The notes under the pieces are model-generated. The model worked only from the letters and a program-made list of their open reading frames with translations. It was not told where the DNA came from and made no database searches. Both the position numbers and the translations under genes were made by a program. Below, in pieces: positions 51,848 through 62,277 of a stretch of DNA of 64,000 nt. How positions within the stretch are numbered: the stretch's first letter is position 1; each line of letters opens with the position of its first letter. Source of the DNA: Bidens hawaiensis. Taxonomy: Eukaryota; Streptophyta; Magnoliopsida; Asterales; Asteraceae. Location of the stretch: assembly GCA_021521415.1 (NCBI GenBank), contig JAIQDT010005462.1:124001-188000 (forward strand). Reading direction: 5' to 3'.

Positions 51848-54350
51848 TGTGACATTCGTGACAAAACCGGATACACCTTAGTACTTACAAACTCGAATAA
51901 GCGTTTAACCGCTTATTGCATAACAAGCAAACGAATAACCGAACAGGTCTGGTTATGAACCGGATATCCTGAGGGGCCATCTATATATGATATATGTTTA
52001 ATAGAAGCTAAAATATTAGTAATATGGCCTTAGTTCGATAGCAAAAAAGTTAAACGAAAACATGCTCGTTTAACTACCCGCTATAGGTTAAAACGCGAAA
52101 GATAGTTACAAACCAAGCATTTTATCATCCGTTAAGCCGAAAAAGACTTACCAAACACTTATTTGAAATGTTTTAAGCGATCCGTGAAAATATTTTCGAT
52201 TTTTACAAACATATAGTATGTTTTTATAATTTTACACAAAACTAGCCGAAAAACACTCGTTTTCGCACTGTTTAACGCGCCCGATAAGTTTTTCGCGCCA
52301 AAAACCAAACCCGAACTAAATTTGGCTGGGCTTTTCGTTTTTGGGCCTTTAGAATCAGTTATTTGGGCCAAAATGGGCCCAAAGGGGCCCAAGCAACCTT
52401 GCGGCCGCAATATTGGAAACCCCCCCCCCTTTGATTTCTTTCACATATAAACTAGTTTTAAGATATTTTTACACATTTATCCACAAGTAAATTCTGGAAA
52501 TAACCTTCTTTCCCAGCAAGGTTACATAAACCCTAAGGTAAACCACTTAAATAAGCTACTTTTATACTTGTTTAACCTTGATTAATACCATATAAACATG
52601 TTTTAATTACCAAAAATCCTTCTTAACCATGTAAAAACCTTAAAAATGGTCCATAAACATGTTTTGATCATACACATGGTGAGGAACCTGGTTTGATAGT
52701 TTTTTTGGCCATAAACACGGATTAAAGGGTTGAAACGACATTTCTACGGTTCAAAAGTTCGTTTTTGTGCACTAGCCGAAACCCTAACTCAAGGGCTGTT
52801 ATGTTGATGAAAAATTGCTTGGTTTGTGATATAGGACTTGTATCTAGCCTACATAGGAGCACAAGAGCTTGAAAAGTTGATTAGAAAGGCGGAAACGAAC
52901 CAAAACCGTTAAGGTAATGCCGAAACACTCGCTTAGGGGCTGTTTAGGTTAAGGTTGTGATGTGCATATTATTAGGCCTTGAAATTTTGCATGGATATCA
53001 GGGACCATGTCATTGAGTCCCTGTTCAAATTTGGTAATTTTTCGACTATCCGAGAATATTTGGCGAATTTATTACCGAATTGGGATGTTTAATGGGAAAA
53101 AAATAGTTAAAATGCTTCAAAAATTATGAAATTTTTCTGGAAACTCAGATTTAATTTATGTGGAGAAGTCTAAAGGTGTTTTGTGCATATGGTTCGTGTG
53201 AATTTTTATAGCCGAATTTGGGCCGAAAAGAATATTGCACGAGCTTTTTACATTCTGGAATTGATACAGGTTGTTTTGGGACATAATTTGAGTATTCAAA
53301 AATTTTTGTGGAATTTTTGGAAATTGTTTTGGATAAACGGACGATTTTCAGGTTAAATATAGCTGATAAAATGAACTTTTATAAATTAATAAATCAGTAA
53401 AAAATTCCAGAAGTATTTTTATAAAAATCTACATATTTTAATTGATAAGTGGCTAAATTTTCATAATTTAATGATTAATGGTTAATTAATTATGCTAATT
53501 TGAAGATTAAACAAATTCAATTTTAATAAAAACTGGCAAGTTCGCGAATTACGAACCTGCGGGAATAGCAAAACACAAAGAGTGATCAAAAATCATATTT
53601 TTTGATTAATTAAGTAAAAACGAACCTTTCTATAAGAAATCTGGACAATCTGGATAGATTGCGAGCATTTCTTCTCAAATCAAATTGAATAAACGGAAAC
53701 GGGCCCCGTAGCTAATCCGGGACCCCAATATGTGATCTTTCATTATAACTTAATCATTTTATTAACCAATACATTTACCCAAGCTTATTTCCCCATAACT
53801 GTTTTCTGAACGCGTAAACGAACAACTTGGCCCAGTTGGGAAAACGGGAAACTTAGCCAAGTTCGGTTTTAAGTATTAGACATTGAACAACATCACAACC
53901 TAAGCCTATTGCCACTTTCTGGGCGTTCCAGCTATAACAAGATTAGTTATACAGCCCAGTTTGGTACTGAGATTATAATAATATTAAAATATTAATATTA
54001 TTATAATATTAATTATAGGGACTAGTGATAGCAAGGGAAACGCTGATCTCGCACTGAGTGCCTACAAAACCGTGAGTTTCATGACCCCTCTTTTCAAACT
54101 GTTTACGAAATTTTTGGGGTGAAAAGCATAGTTACATATGTTAGCTATCTAGAAATGGTTCAGGAAATAAATTACCTGAGCGTTTACATACAAAAAGTCC
54201 TTACAAACATAACGATTGATTACGTGAAAATGAATGGTGAATAGTAGTGTTGAATAACAAATTAAATGGATATGGCACGAATACCAAAACATAATGAAAT
54301 TACACGTGACAACACATTTATACAAATACGTTGTGTACTGTTAAACATAA

Positions 54351-54460
54351 CGTGGTCTGTAATGGTCATGGGTGAATAACGTGGTCTGTAACGGCCATGG
54401 GTGAATAACGTGGTCTGTAACAGCCATGGGGAATAACGTGGTTTGTGATGGCCATGGGGC
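54351..54460 (+). repeat. 29-bp tandem repeat, four copies
   Basis: Units start CGTGGTCTGTAA at 54351, 54380, 54409 and 54437 and contain GGCCATGGGTGAATAA. Inside the solo LTR; absent from the relative at 538-3594. Confidence 0.9.
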
Positions 54461-54493
54461 TATTGTGGGCGGAAGGGGGGCCACAATAGTGCC

Positions 54494-54784
54494 AAACTAA
54501 AGTTGAGTATGGCCTATGAGCCAAGTTCTGCTGCAACTTATAAACTAATGTTGAGTATGGCCTATAAGCCAATTTCTGCTGCAACTTATAAACTAAAGTT
54601 GAGTATGGTCTATGAGCCAAGTTCTGCTGCAACTTATAAACAAAAGTTGAGTATGGCCTATGACCCAAGTTCAGCTGCAACTTATAAACTAAAGTTGAGT
54701 ATGGCCTATGAGCCAAGTTCTGCTGCAAATTATAAACTAAAGTTGAGTATGGCCTCTGAGCCAAGTTCTGCTCCAATTTATTAA
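54494..54784 (+). repeat. 48-bp tandem repeat, six copies
   Basis: The unit begins AAACTAAAGTTGAGTATGG and contains GAGCCAAGTTCTGCTGCAAC; copies differ by a few bases. 48 is a multiple of three, so both strands stay open: a 16-residue peptide repeat of the KLSMAYEPSSAATY type on plus and a different one on minus. I treat these as non-coding repeats. Confidence 0.95.
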
Positions 54785-54837
54785 ACGAACTAACCTGATT
54801 ATGACATGAATGTTAAGAAAATAATGTGATTATGCGT

Positions 54838-55125
54838 GTTGTGGGCGGATGGGGAGCCACAGTATTTGGTGATACGTGATAAATACTATATGTGTATATG
54901 TGTCTATATACATGCTATGTAAATAGCCGTAGGAAATACTATGTGTAGAATATACTAATTATTTGCATGTACACTATATGATGTTTGAGTTTACATGGAA
55001 TCATTGTGGGCGGAATGGGGACCACAGTGGTTGATGTTAACGCGGAACCGTTGTGGGCGAAAGGGAAGCCACAGTGGTTGAGTTTATGTGGAACCGTTGT
55101 GGGAGGAAGGGGGTCCACAGTGGTT
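54838..55125 (+). repeat. Dispersed TTGTGGGCGG...CCACAGT motifs
   Basis: Motifs of about 30 bp reading (G)TTGTGGGCGGAAGGGG(G)CCACAGT occur at 54465, 54838, 55003, 55044 and 55095. The related LTR at 538-3594 has one, at about 3091. The motif is a G-rich stem closed by an inverted CCACA/TGTGG. Confidence 0.8.
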
Positions 55126-55646
55126 GGTTAAACACGGAAATTGGCAACACGTAGTACGAACAAACAATCACGATTTTACCGAAATTTCGAATTTATATTA
55201 TAAACTTACATGTGTGCATATGCACACACAAGGATACGGCTGTACATATTTATACAAACGTAAATACTTATTTTTACATACGCGCGTACATACAAACTAT
55301 GACTGTGTGGTACGCAGAACTGATTTCGTTAAACTTATGAAACTCGCCAACTATTCGTAGTTGACCGTTTTTTTTAAACATGCTTTTCAGGTAATCAGAA
55401 AGGTGGAATAGATTGCTCATGTGTTTCGTGTTGGGATTGTGATCGATGCTATGAGCATTCGAGTATGCAGTGAAGTAGTTAACGGACTAGTTTGATTGAA
55501 TCACTTAGTTTGTAAAAGATGTTAGAACGATGTAATATATTGTAAATTAGTTAGTAATGTTTCTTTATGAACAATGTATTTGATACCAGTTGTATCTGTT
55601 GCATTTCCGTTTTACGCTTCCGCAGACCGCTCAACGGGGTGTGACA

Positions 55647-55760
55647 CATACCAACCCAATCCTTATCCAAATACAAACACACACACAATTAAACTAATGA
55701 CACACCGTTAATAATAAAACTTTTCGTTTTATTTATTTATCTCAAAATAGGGATGTTACA
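55647..55760 (-). repeat. Minus-strand gypsy LTR, start
   Basis: On the minus strand this begins TGTAACATCCC at 55760, the usual start of Tekay/Del LTRs, and runs to the CATAC TSD of the solo LTR. It abuts copia-3 reverse transcriptase at 55761, which it interrupts after LAFASWKG. Confidence 0.65.
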
Positions 55761-56587
55761 CCCTTTCCATGAAGCAAAAGCCAGAAAGATCCAAATTGCT
55801 TTTAGCCTTGCTACAGGTGCGTATACTTCATTGTAGTCGATGCCCTCTCTCTGGTTAAATCCTAAAACAACTAATCTTGCTTTGTTTCTGACGATAATCC
55901 CATTCTCGTCCCACTTGCATTTAAACACCTGCTTCGTGTTTATTTTTTTCTTGTTTTCAGGCAAGTCGACGAGTTTCCAGACCCCGAGCTTTTCAAACTG
56001 CATTAGTTCTTCTTGCATAGCATTGACCCAGCTTTTTTCGGTCAGGGCTTCTTTATATGTCTTCGGTTCAACCTAAGAAATAAAACATTTGAATGAGAAC
56101 CGATTTTGTAATGGAGATACTTTTGATAGAAACACTGTAGGCTTTGATCAATTTGACGTCTTGTCTGGACCCCAGCGTTCAAATCTCCAATGATGTTCTC
56201 CTCTGGATGATATGATAATGTTCTTGGCACAACATTAGTAGAAACAGTCACTTCAGTTTGAAGATTGGTGGCGTTCTCTTCTTCAGCAACAGTGGATGGA
56301 GAAATAGCCTCAATAATCTCCTCGTCTGTTTCACCGTCATCGTCAAATACGAGTGTAGTCTCTGGAACATCATCAGTTAGAATAGGATCTGGAACATCAT
56401 AAAGAACAGCCATAATAGGAACTTCTGGTGTTGATACAGGATCTTCTGATAAGTGTTGTTGATATAATATCGTCATAGTCTCATCAGAGAGAACTTCCTC
56501 AGGGAGTTTGAAACTATCCCAAAGGCTCTCGTAATCAAACAACCGAGAATCTTCTGGTCTTTGAACTGTAGAGTGTAACATTGACAA
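55761..56587 (-). pseudogene. Copia-3 integrase-RT linker and start of reverse transcriptase
   Basis: The minus strand reads an acidic linker (TLVFDDDGETDEEIIEAISP, HPEENIIGDLNAGVQTRR), then after a shift [57 protein letters not shown]. This is the beginning of copia RT. It stops at 55761 where the minus-strand LTR was inserted. The rest of RT and RNase H is not found in the window. Confidence 0.8.
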
Positions 56588-57573
56588 TCAACTTTTTGGA
56601 CTTGGACAATCTTGTGGAGGCTAGGAATGCATACACGTCGTAGTGGACTAGCATACCCCACGAAAAATCCCTCGATCGATTTGGGACCAAACTAGTCACT
56701 CGGTTCAAGAATTGTACATGTTGATCCAAACGGTTCAAGCCACTTAAGATTTGGTTTAAGACGATTAAGTAACTCGAAACACGTTTTGCTCAACTTCTTT
56801 ACGGTAAGTACCCGGCTGAGAGTATAACAAGCTGATGCCACTGCTTCAGACCAAAAATGCACATGTAATTTTGAATCTGAGAGCATGGTACGAGCTGTTT
56901 CAATCAAAGTGTGATTCTTTCATTCAGCAACCCCATTATGTTGTGGAGTATAAGGTGCGCTAAACTCATGAAGAATCCCCCGGTCATTACAATACTCCAG
57001 CATCTTGTTATTCTTGAACTCCGTCCCATTATCAATTATTATTCTTCGAATAGGTAAGTTGTACAAAGTCTCGAGTTTCTTGAATAAGATCATCAGGGAA
57101 TCATAAGTTTCATCCATAGACTCCAAAAACATCACCTAAGAAAATCTGTAATAGTCATCAGTAACCACAAGATAGTAGAGTTCTCCCGTGATACTTCTGA
57201 CATTCACCGAACCAAAAAGATCCATATGTAGACGTTCAAAAGGTAAGTTGATGGAATTGACAAGTTTCCTAGGATGTGGTTCCTTCGTTTGTTTTCCCTT
57301 ATTGCAGTCCAAACATTCTTCACTCAATTCAAAACTCCTGAAGTTTACTCCCTTGACCAAGTTATTATGAACCAGATGGTTCATCTTCCTCATGTTGATA
57401 TGACCCATCCTACGATGCCATAACACAGACTCTCGTTCTGACACCTTGGATATGTAACATTGAGCAGTCGACAAAGACGTTGATGCAATACTCATGTTGA
57501 GAACATAGAGATCATTCTCTCGAAGAGCACGCATTAATATCCAGTCATAAGGAATTTTGAAACCTGGTTTCAA
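56588..57573 (-). pseudogene. Copia-3 GAG-pre-integrase and integrase
   Basis: From 57573: LWHRRMGHINMRKMNHLV, CLDCNKGKQ, ERLHMDLFGSVNVRS and LVVTDDYYRFS. After a stop at about 57133 come [28 protein letters not shown] and FSAPYTPQHNGVAE. After another stop at about 56917 come IETARTMLSDSKL, SEAVASACYTLSRVLT and LNRLKPNLKWLEPFGS. The D-D-E residues are recognisable. The three pieces share one frame, so the damage here is nonsense mutations; shifts appear only after about 56740. Confidence 0.85.
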
Positions 57574-57599
57574 AATTAGGCACTCCTTGTCTGTGAAAT

Positions 57600-57868
57600 G
57601 AGTAGAGAAACTTTTATCTCAGATTTGTGATATGCTGAGAAGATTATTCTCCAACTCCGAAATGTAGTTGACTTTTATCAAATATGACTTTCCCTTTTGT
57701 CAACGTGCCTTCTCCAACTATTTGACCTCCTTGATTTCCTACAAAACCGACATACCCTCCTCGAATAGATTTGACATCTTTAAGTAGGTGAAGAGTACCC
57801 GTCATGTGCCTTGAGGCTCCGCTATCCACAATCCAACGTGAATCGTGGGATCTTGGAAGCCCCTGCAC
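57600..57868 (-). pseudogene. Copia-3 protease
   Basis: RWIVDSGASRHMTGTLHLL keeps the DSGA active site and is followed by YVGFVGNQGGQIVGEGTL. A shift and a stop (near 57617-57660) break the run into the GAG-pre-integrase part. Confidence 0.8.
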
Positions 57869-58720
57869 AAACAGCTAATGGTTTAATGAAACAAGGAAAC
57901 CAAGCCTCTTTGGTCTTGGGTTGTTTAAACTTGCTAAACAACGACTTTATGTTATCTGTTTCTGATTCGCTCGAATGCAAATCACAACTTGATATAGATG
58001 AATTAGAAATAGATCGTTTGTCATCTTCAAAACTCGGTGGTTTGTCATGTGACACTATTTTGGCCACCCAGTTTTGACCAACATTTTTCTTCTTGATGTA
58101 AAAGGTGGATGTCGATGATTTAGAACTTTCAACATTCTTACAACCACTTTTCACAACTTGTTCTCTCTTTAAAATCCTAACCGGCTCGGATTTTAAAGTA
58201 ACCTTTGGTTTGTTAACATGACCTAAACCAGGTGTCTTTGACGGCTGCGTTTTCTTCTATGTGCCTATTAATAGCTATCTGTTTATCCTCAACAGTGTGT
58301 TTCAGCATCAAGATGGTTTTTTCATCTTATAGGATTTTCTCCCATAGCTTCTTCTCACACGTTTGAAGCTTATCATATTCTTCCTTAACATACTTTAAGT
58401 CAATTAAAACATTTTCATAATGTTTCTTGACCTCTCTTAGCTCTAAGTCCTTAAACTCACACTCATCGCACGACAACTCACATTTCTCACATAACAGAAC
58501 TTGATGTTACCTGATTCGCCATGAGAGCATGTTCTACTGGTAGACTTTCCTCACTTGAATATTCAGATTCTTTGTCAGTAACATCTTCCACCAGTCCATC
58601 AACTTGATCATTTTGAACTTCCACGACAGCTGAATCATCCTCGTCCTCGTCTCCAAAGTCTATCTTTCCAAAAGGTACCTCTTCTCCGTTAATCTAACAT
58701 GCAAAACTCTCAATAATGTC
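57822..58720 (-). pseudogene. Copia-3 gag C-terminal part
   Basis: From the right: acidic DFGDEDEDDSAVVEVQNDQV and EESLPVEHALMANQ. After a stop come CEKCELSCDECEFKDLELRE, HYENVLIDLKYVKEEYDKLQ and MLKHTVEDKQIAINRHIEEN, a coiled coil with paired Cys, as in copia-2 Gag. 57822-58154 then reads KKKNVGQNWVAKIV and SSESETDNIKSLFSKF up to the protease. The Gag N-terminal core and knuckles are missing. A copia-4-type LTR begins at 58739. Confidence 0.7.
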
Positions 58721-58738
58721 AGGTCGAAACAAAGATTT

Positions 58739-59215
58739 TGTTGAGTCGGAAATTTACAAGGAATATTGGAATCTTCTCAACCTCCTTAAAGAAATGGCTA
58801 AGTATGGACTCCGAACAAGCTTTGACCTTCGAGCATGGATTTACTACCTCGAGCATGATGTCTTATGCTCATAAGACTATCTTCTGGAATTTCTTCTAAG
58901 TGTTGAAGGCTTTGAGCAAGCCACACTTCATTAAGCAAGGATGTTCTTCATCGAGTATGGACTGCTATTCAAGCAAACAACTTGATCTATCCAGCTTAAA
59001 CCAAGTCTTTCGATCATCTTGGTGGGTCGAGCATGGATACAATAAAAGAAGATCTCAAATGTTCTAAGTATAACCTTTGAGCATGATTCAATCCCGAGCA
59101 AGCTTCTGTACCCGAGTATGCTGAAGATTCTTCACAATAAGTCATAAGACAGGATTGAAGATATTAAAAAGAACATGCTTGCTCGTGGAACCTATTCGAG
59201 CAAAGCAAGGATGTA
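58739..59215 (+). repeat. Fragment of a copia-4-type LTR, plus orientation
   Basis: Starts TGTTGAGTCGG and reads GGAATCTTCTCAACCTCC, then GGCTAAGTATGGACT, closely matching the reverse complement of 61980-62051. It also shares CGAGCATGG and GAGCAAAGCAAGGAT blocks with that LTR. The match fades near 59215, so the LTR end is missing. Confidence 0.7.
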
Positions 59216-61019
59216 AGTCTCGTGACGGATCTTTCAATGTGATATCAAGAAACTCAGTGATTAGGCGGAAACTAATCACTAAGACAATTCTATAGAAACA
59301 ACTAAGTAAAACCAACGAAGAAGCTTCAAAACACACGTATATTATACGTCGGGTGCTTAATCCCTTAACAACTTACACGGTTAAATGATAATGAACGAAC
59401 AACCTAAACCGTTAACATATGTTCTATATATATCCCACCAACTGGGCCCAAACACAACTAAAGCCCACCGAGATCAACAGATCTCGGTTTACAAACAAAA
59501 GCCCAAACTACCCAACACTAAGCCCAAAACTACAAGCATAAACCAAAAAATACAACCCAATATTCTCCCCCTTGGTTTAATGCTTGACTTCAACCTTTCT
59601 CAAAATGCCAACCAGAAATGTTTAACATGCGTATATATCTTCATTTCTGCCTTCTAGCGTATATACTGTGGCTTCTAAAGAGACACTTGGAAGTTGAGGG
59701 TCTTATTTAGTGCCTTTATTCTAGTAAAGGTGACCCTGGCCAGTAATCCAGCACAGGTCATGCTACTTCCCAACAAAAGTAGATAGACATGACTTTTGTT
59801 AATGAAAGCAGCAACAAATATTAGGTTTGATTGACTCGGAAGTGTCAAATACGATGTATCTCGATAGAACCAATGAATCCTTGGTCACGGATTGACCGAG
59901 AACCCCTCAAAATATCTTTAATCCGAATATCTCTTTGGTTGATCAGGAGAATCTGGTCAGTCCGTACCGAAAACCTGAGAACACTATTCATCGTCATCCC
60001 CATATCACCAATCTCCATAGATGACCAAACCTGTAACTGTAAATGACGACTAAAATAACGTTCAATAACTTCAAGAGAAATCAAATCAACTAACCAAACT
60101 CATGAACTGAATGCATCTAATATTTCATTTCAAACATCACTGCAAATTCATCAACCATACTGATTATGGAAACATATTGGTTAGTTTTCCTTAACTTTTA
60201 AAAGAATCCGTTTGAAAGCATGAGGGGACAAGGAAGGATTGATGGCGGCGAGTAGATGAAGGATTTGATGGTTATACTTAAAGAAGATTTTGGAAGATAT
60301 TGGAAATTGCAAATATCGAGAATGATTAATGGAGTGTAATGAGTGGCTTTTAAACTTCCAAGACGCCTCCATCTGTGCCGAAAACACATATGGACCGACA
60401 ACATGTATAGACCGAGAACAGTTATCAAAAGCCGAGAACTCATCTCAGAGAGAGTCTTTGGGCTAATGTAACCAGGCCGAGAACCAAGACACCCATTGCG
60501 CTAAAAGACTGGCCCACTCAATTTTGAGAAATAAACCACAATAGAAAATTGATTTTTTAAAGACATCTGTTTCGACATGAGTAAATGAGATGTAGATAAA
60601 ATAAAATTAAAAATAAAATAAAACTAAACTAAAACAAAATTAATTTATCTATCCGTCCTTTAGAATATTTAACATATATTGGGATTTCAGCTGTTTTAAA
60701 AACAAGCAACCCTATTAAGAAAAGATCCGAACATGAAATCATATTGATTAAGATACTTTCTCAATGATCCATTTTCAGCGATATTTTGACATAGTGAAAA
60801 GGTCGATGGCAGGGATTTTGAAACTTAGTATGATTTTCATTGTGCCAGTGATATGATTAGGTTTAATTAGGCATAAAGCTAATATGGACATCACTTATGG
60901 ACCCATGATGCCCCTTATCTCTTCTCAAAGCCTATTTGGCTTTCCCCAAATCACCCTAATTTGAATCCAACCCCCTAGTGTTTGATCAAAGATATATATA
61001 TTTATATATATATATATAT
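59216..61019. other. Unassigned spacer with possible LTR remnant
   Basis: No coding region is convincing. On the minus strand AAACCAAGGGGGAGAATATT (59559-59578) resembles a copia polypurine tract, and GGATATATATAGAAC near 59414-59428 resembles a TATA box. An old LTR may therefore lie leftwards, but its ends cannot be fixed. CCGAGAAC-type motifs recur (59898, 60408, 60432, 60477). Near 60990-61019 there is a (TA)n tract into which copia-4 inserted. Confidence 0.4.
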
Positions 61020-62051
61020 TGTCAGGATCGGGAGTCAGTTGCAAACCTTGGAAAGGTTGATAAGAACACACTGACTCAGTTACCCAAAAGCCTATTGAAT
61101 ATCCCGGCGGAATCAGGATATCCAACGAGTGGGAACGAAGGTGTGAAGTTGTAGACACGAAACACTAAATGATAATCAGTAAGAACACATACAAAGACAA
61201 AGATTCACTGTATTTAATACATCATTCAAGGAAACAGTGAGAGGAATGTCTAGGGTTTCGTGACAGCGGCGGCGGTACAAGGAAACAAATAGAATATTCT
61301 TTTGGAATGTTTTTCGTATTATGTGCGTCGTTCTCCGTGTCCTAAATGGAAACCTAGGACCCTATTTATAGACCCTGACATTCCTTCTAGAATCCCTAAT
61401 CACTACATAATGAAAGACAAAATAAATACAAGTGTAAGAGTCTTCGAGCAAGGTTTGTCTCTTGATTGAGCAGACTCCGTATGCGGGGTATGCTCGATGA
61501 GTGTCTTCGAGCATACTTTACTTAGAATATCTTCAGTGAAGATATTCTCCTCCAGCAAGCTTTATTCCTCTTGACCAATCCTTGCTTTGCTCGAACTAGT
61601 CCAACGAGCAAGCTCATTCTTCTTGATGTCTTCAGTCTTGTCCTTAGACTTATTGAACAATCTTTAGCATGCTCGGATGTAAATCTTGCTCGTGGAACTG
61701 AACTGTGCTCGAAGTCCTTGCTATGAACACATGACATCTTCTTATTGCATCCATGCTTGTCCCCATGTGCTCGACCATCCTGTGCTTGTAACACTTGGTT
61801 AAAACTTGTATGATCAAGCTGTTTGCTCGATTGGCAATCGATGCTCGATAGAAGAATACTTTTGATCGTTGAAGTGTAGCTTGCTCGAAGCCTTAACACT
61901 TAAAAGAATCAACCACAAATGGTTCTAAAGACCTTGCTCGAAGTAGTAAAACCATGCTCGATAATCTAGGCTTGCTCGAAGTCCATACTTAGCCATTTTC
62001 TGAGGAGGTTGAGAAGATTCCAATCTTCCTTATCAAAAGTCAGACCCAACA
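61020..62051 (-). repeat. Copia-4 3' LTR
   Basis: A 1,032-bp LTR. The plus strand starts TGTCAGGATCGGGAG and ends GTCAGACCCAACA, so the minus strand starts TGTTGGGTC next to the polypurine tract. It is rich in GCTCGA/TCGAGC motifs. TTATAGACCCTG at 61369 may cover a TATA element. The left flank is TATAT (61015-61019), the likely TSD. The open frame at 61522-61899 lies wholly inside the LTR. Confidence 0.85.
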
Positions 62052-62068
62052 ATCTCCCCCTAGATTGG
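62052..62068 (-). other. Copia-4 polypurine tract
   Basis: CCAATCTAGGGGGAGAT on the minus strand directly precedes the LTR start, the usual copia arrangement. Confidence 0.9.
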
Positions 62069-62277
62069 ACAAGCTCAGTTGCACCAAAACACACCTGCAT
62101 ATAGTTACACATGTATCAGATATCAAAGATAAGTCATTCAAGAACATGTCATTTCATACATATAGGAATTCTGCCACTTGGGCATTACATATCAAATGTT
62201 TACAATTCAAAATACAAATTAAGCAAAATTAAAAAATAAACAGAAATAAAATTGATCATCATTAAGTATCTTTTCTA

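Larger units (their letters stand above)
51848..55646 (+). mobile_element. Solo LTR of the Tekay-like family, TSD CATAC
   Basis: A 3,799-bp unit starting TGTGACATTCG and ending GGGTGTGACA, flanked by CATAC at 51843-51847 and 55647-55651. No internal domain is present, so it is a solo LTR. It is homologous over its length to 538-3594 but longer, mainly because of tandem arrays at 54351-55125. It splits a minus-strand LTR that has its right end at 55760. Confidence 0.92.

Noticed and set aside
54366..54784. Long opposed open frames with 16-residue peptide repeats, looking like a repetitive protein gene
   Set aside because: They are the six-frame shadow of a 48-bp tandem repeat (a multiple of three) inside a solo LTR; both strands stay open for that reason alone.
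61522..61899. 125-codon minus frame as a gene
   Set aside because: It lies wholly within the copia-4 3' LTR, with no domain.
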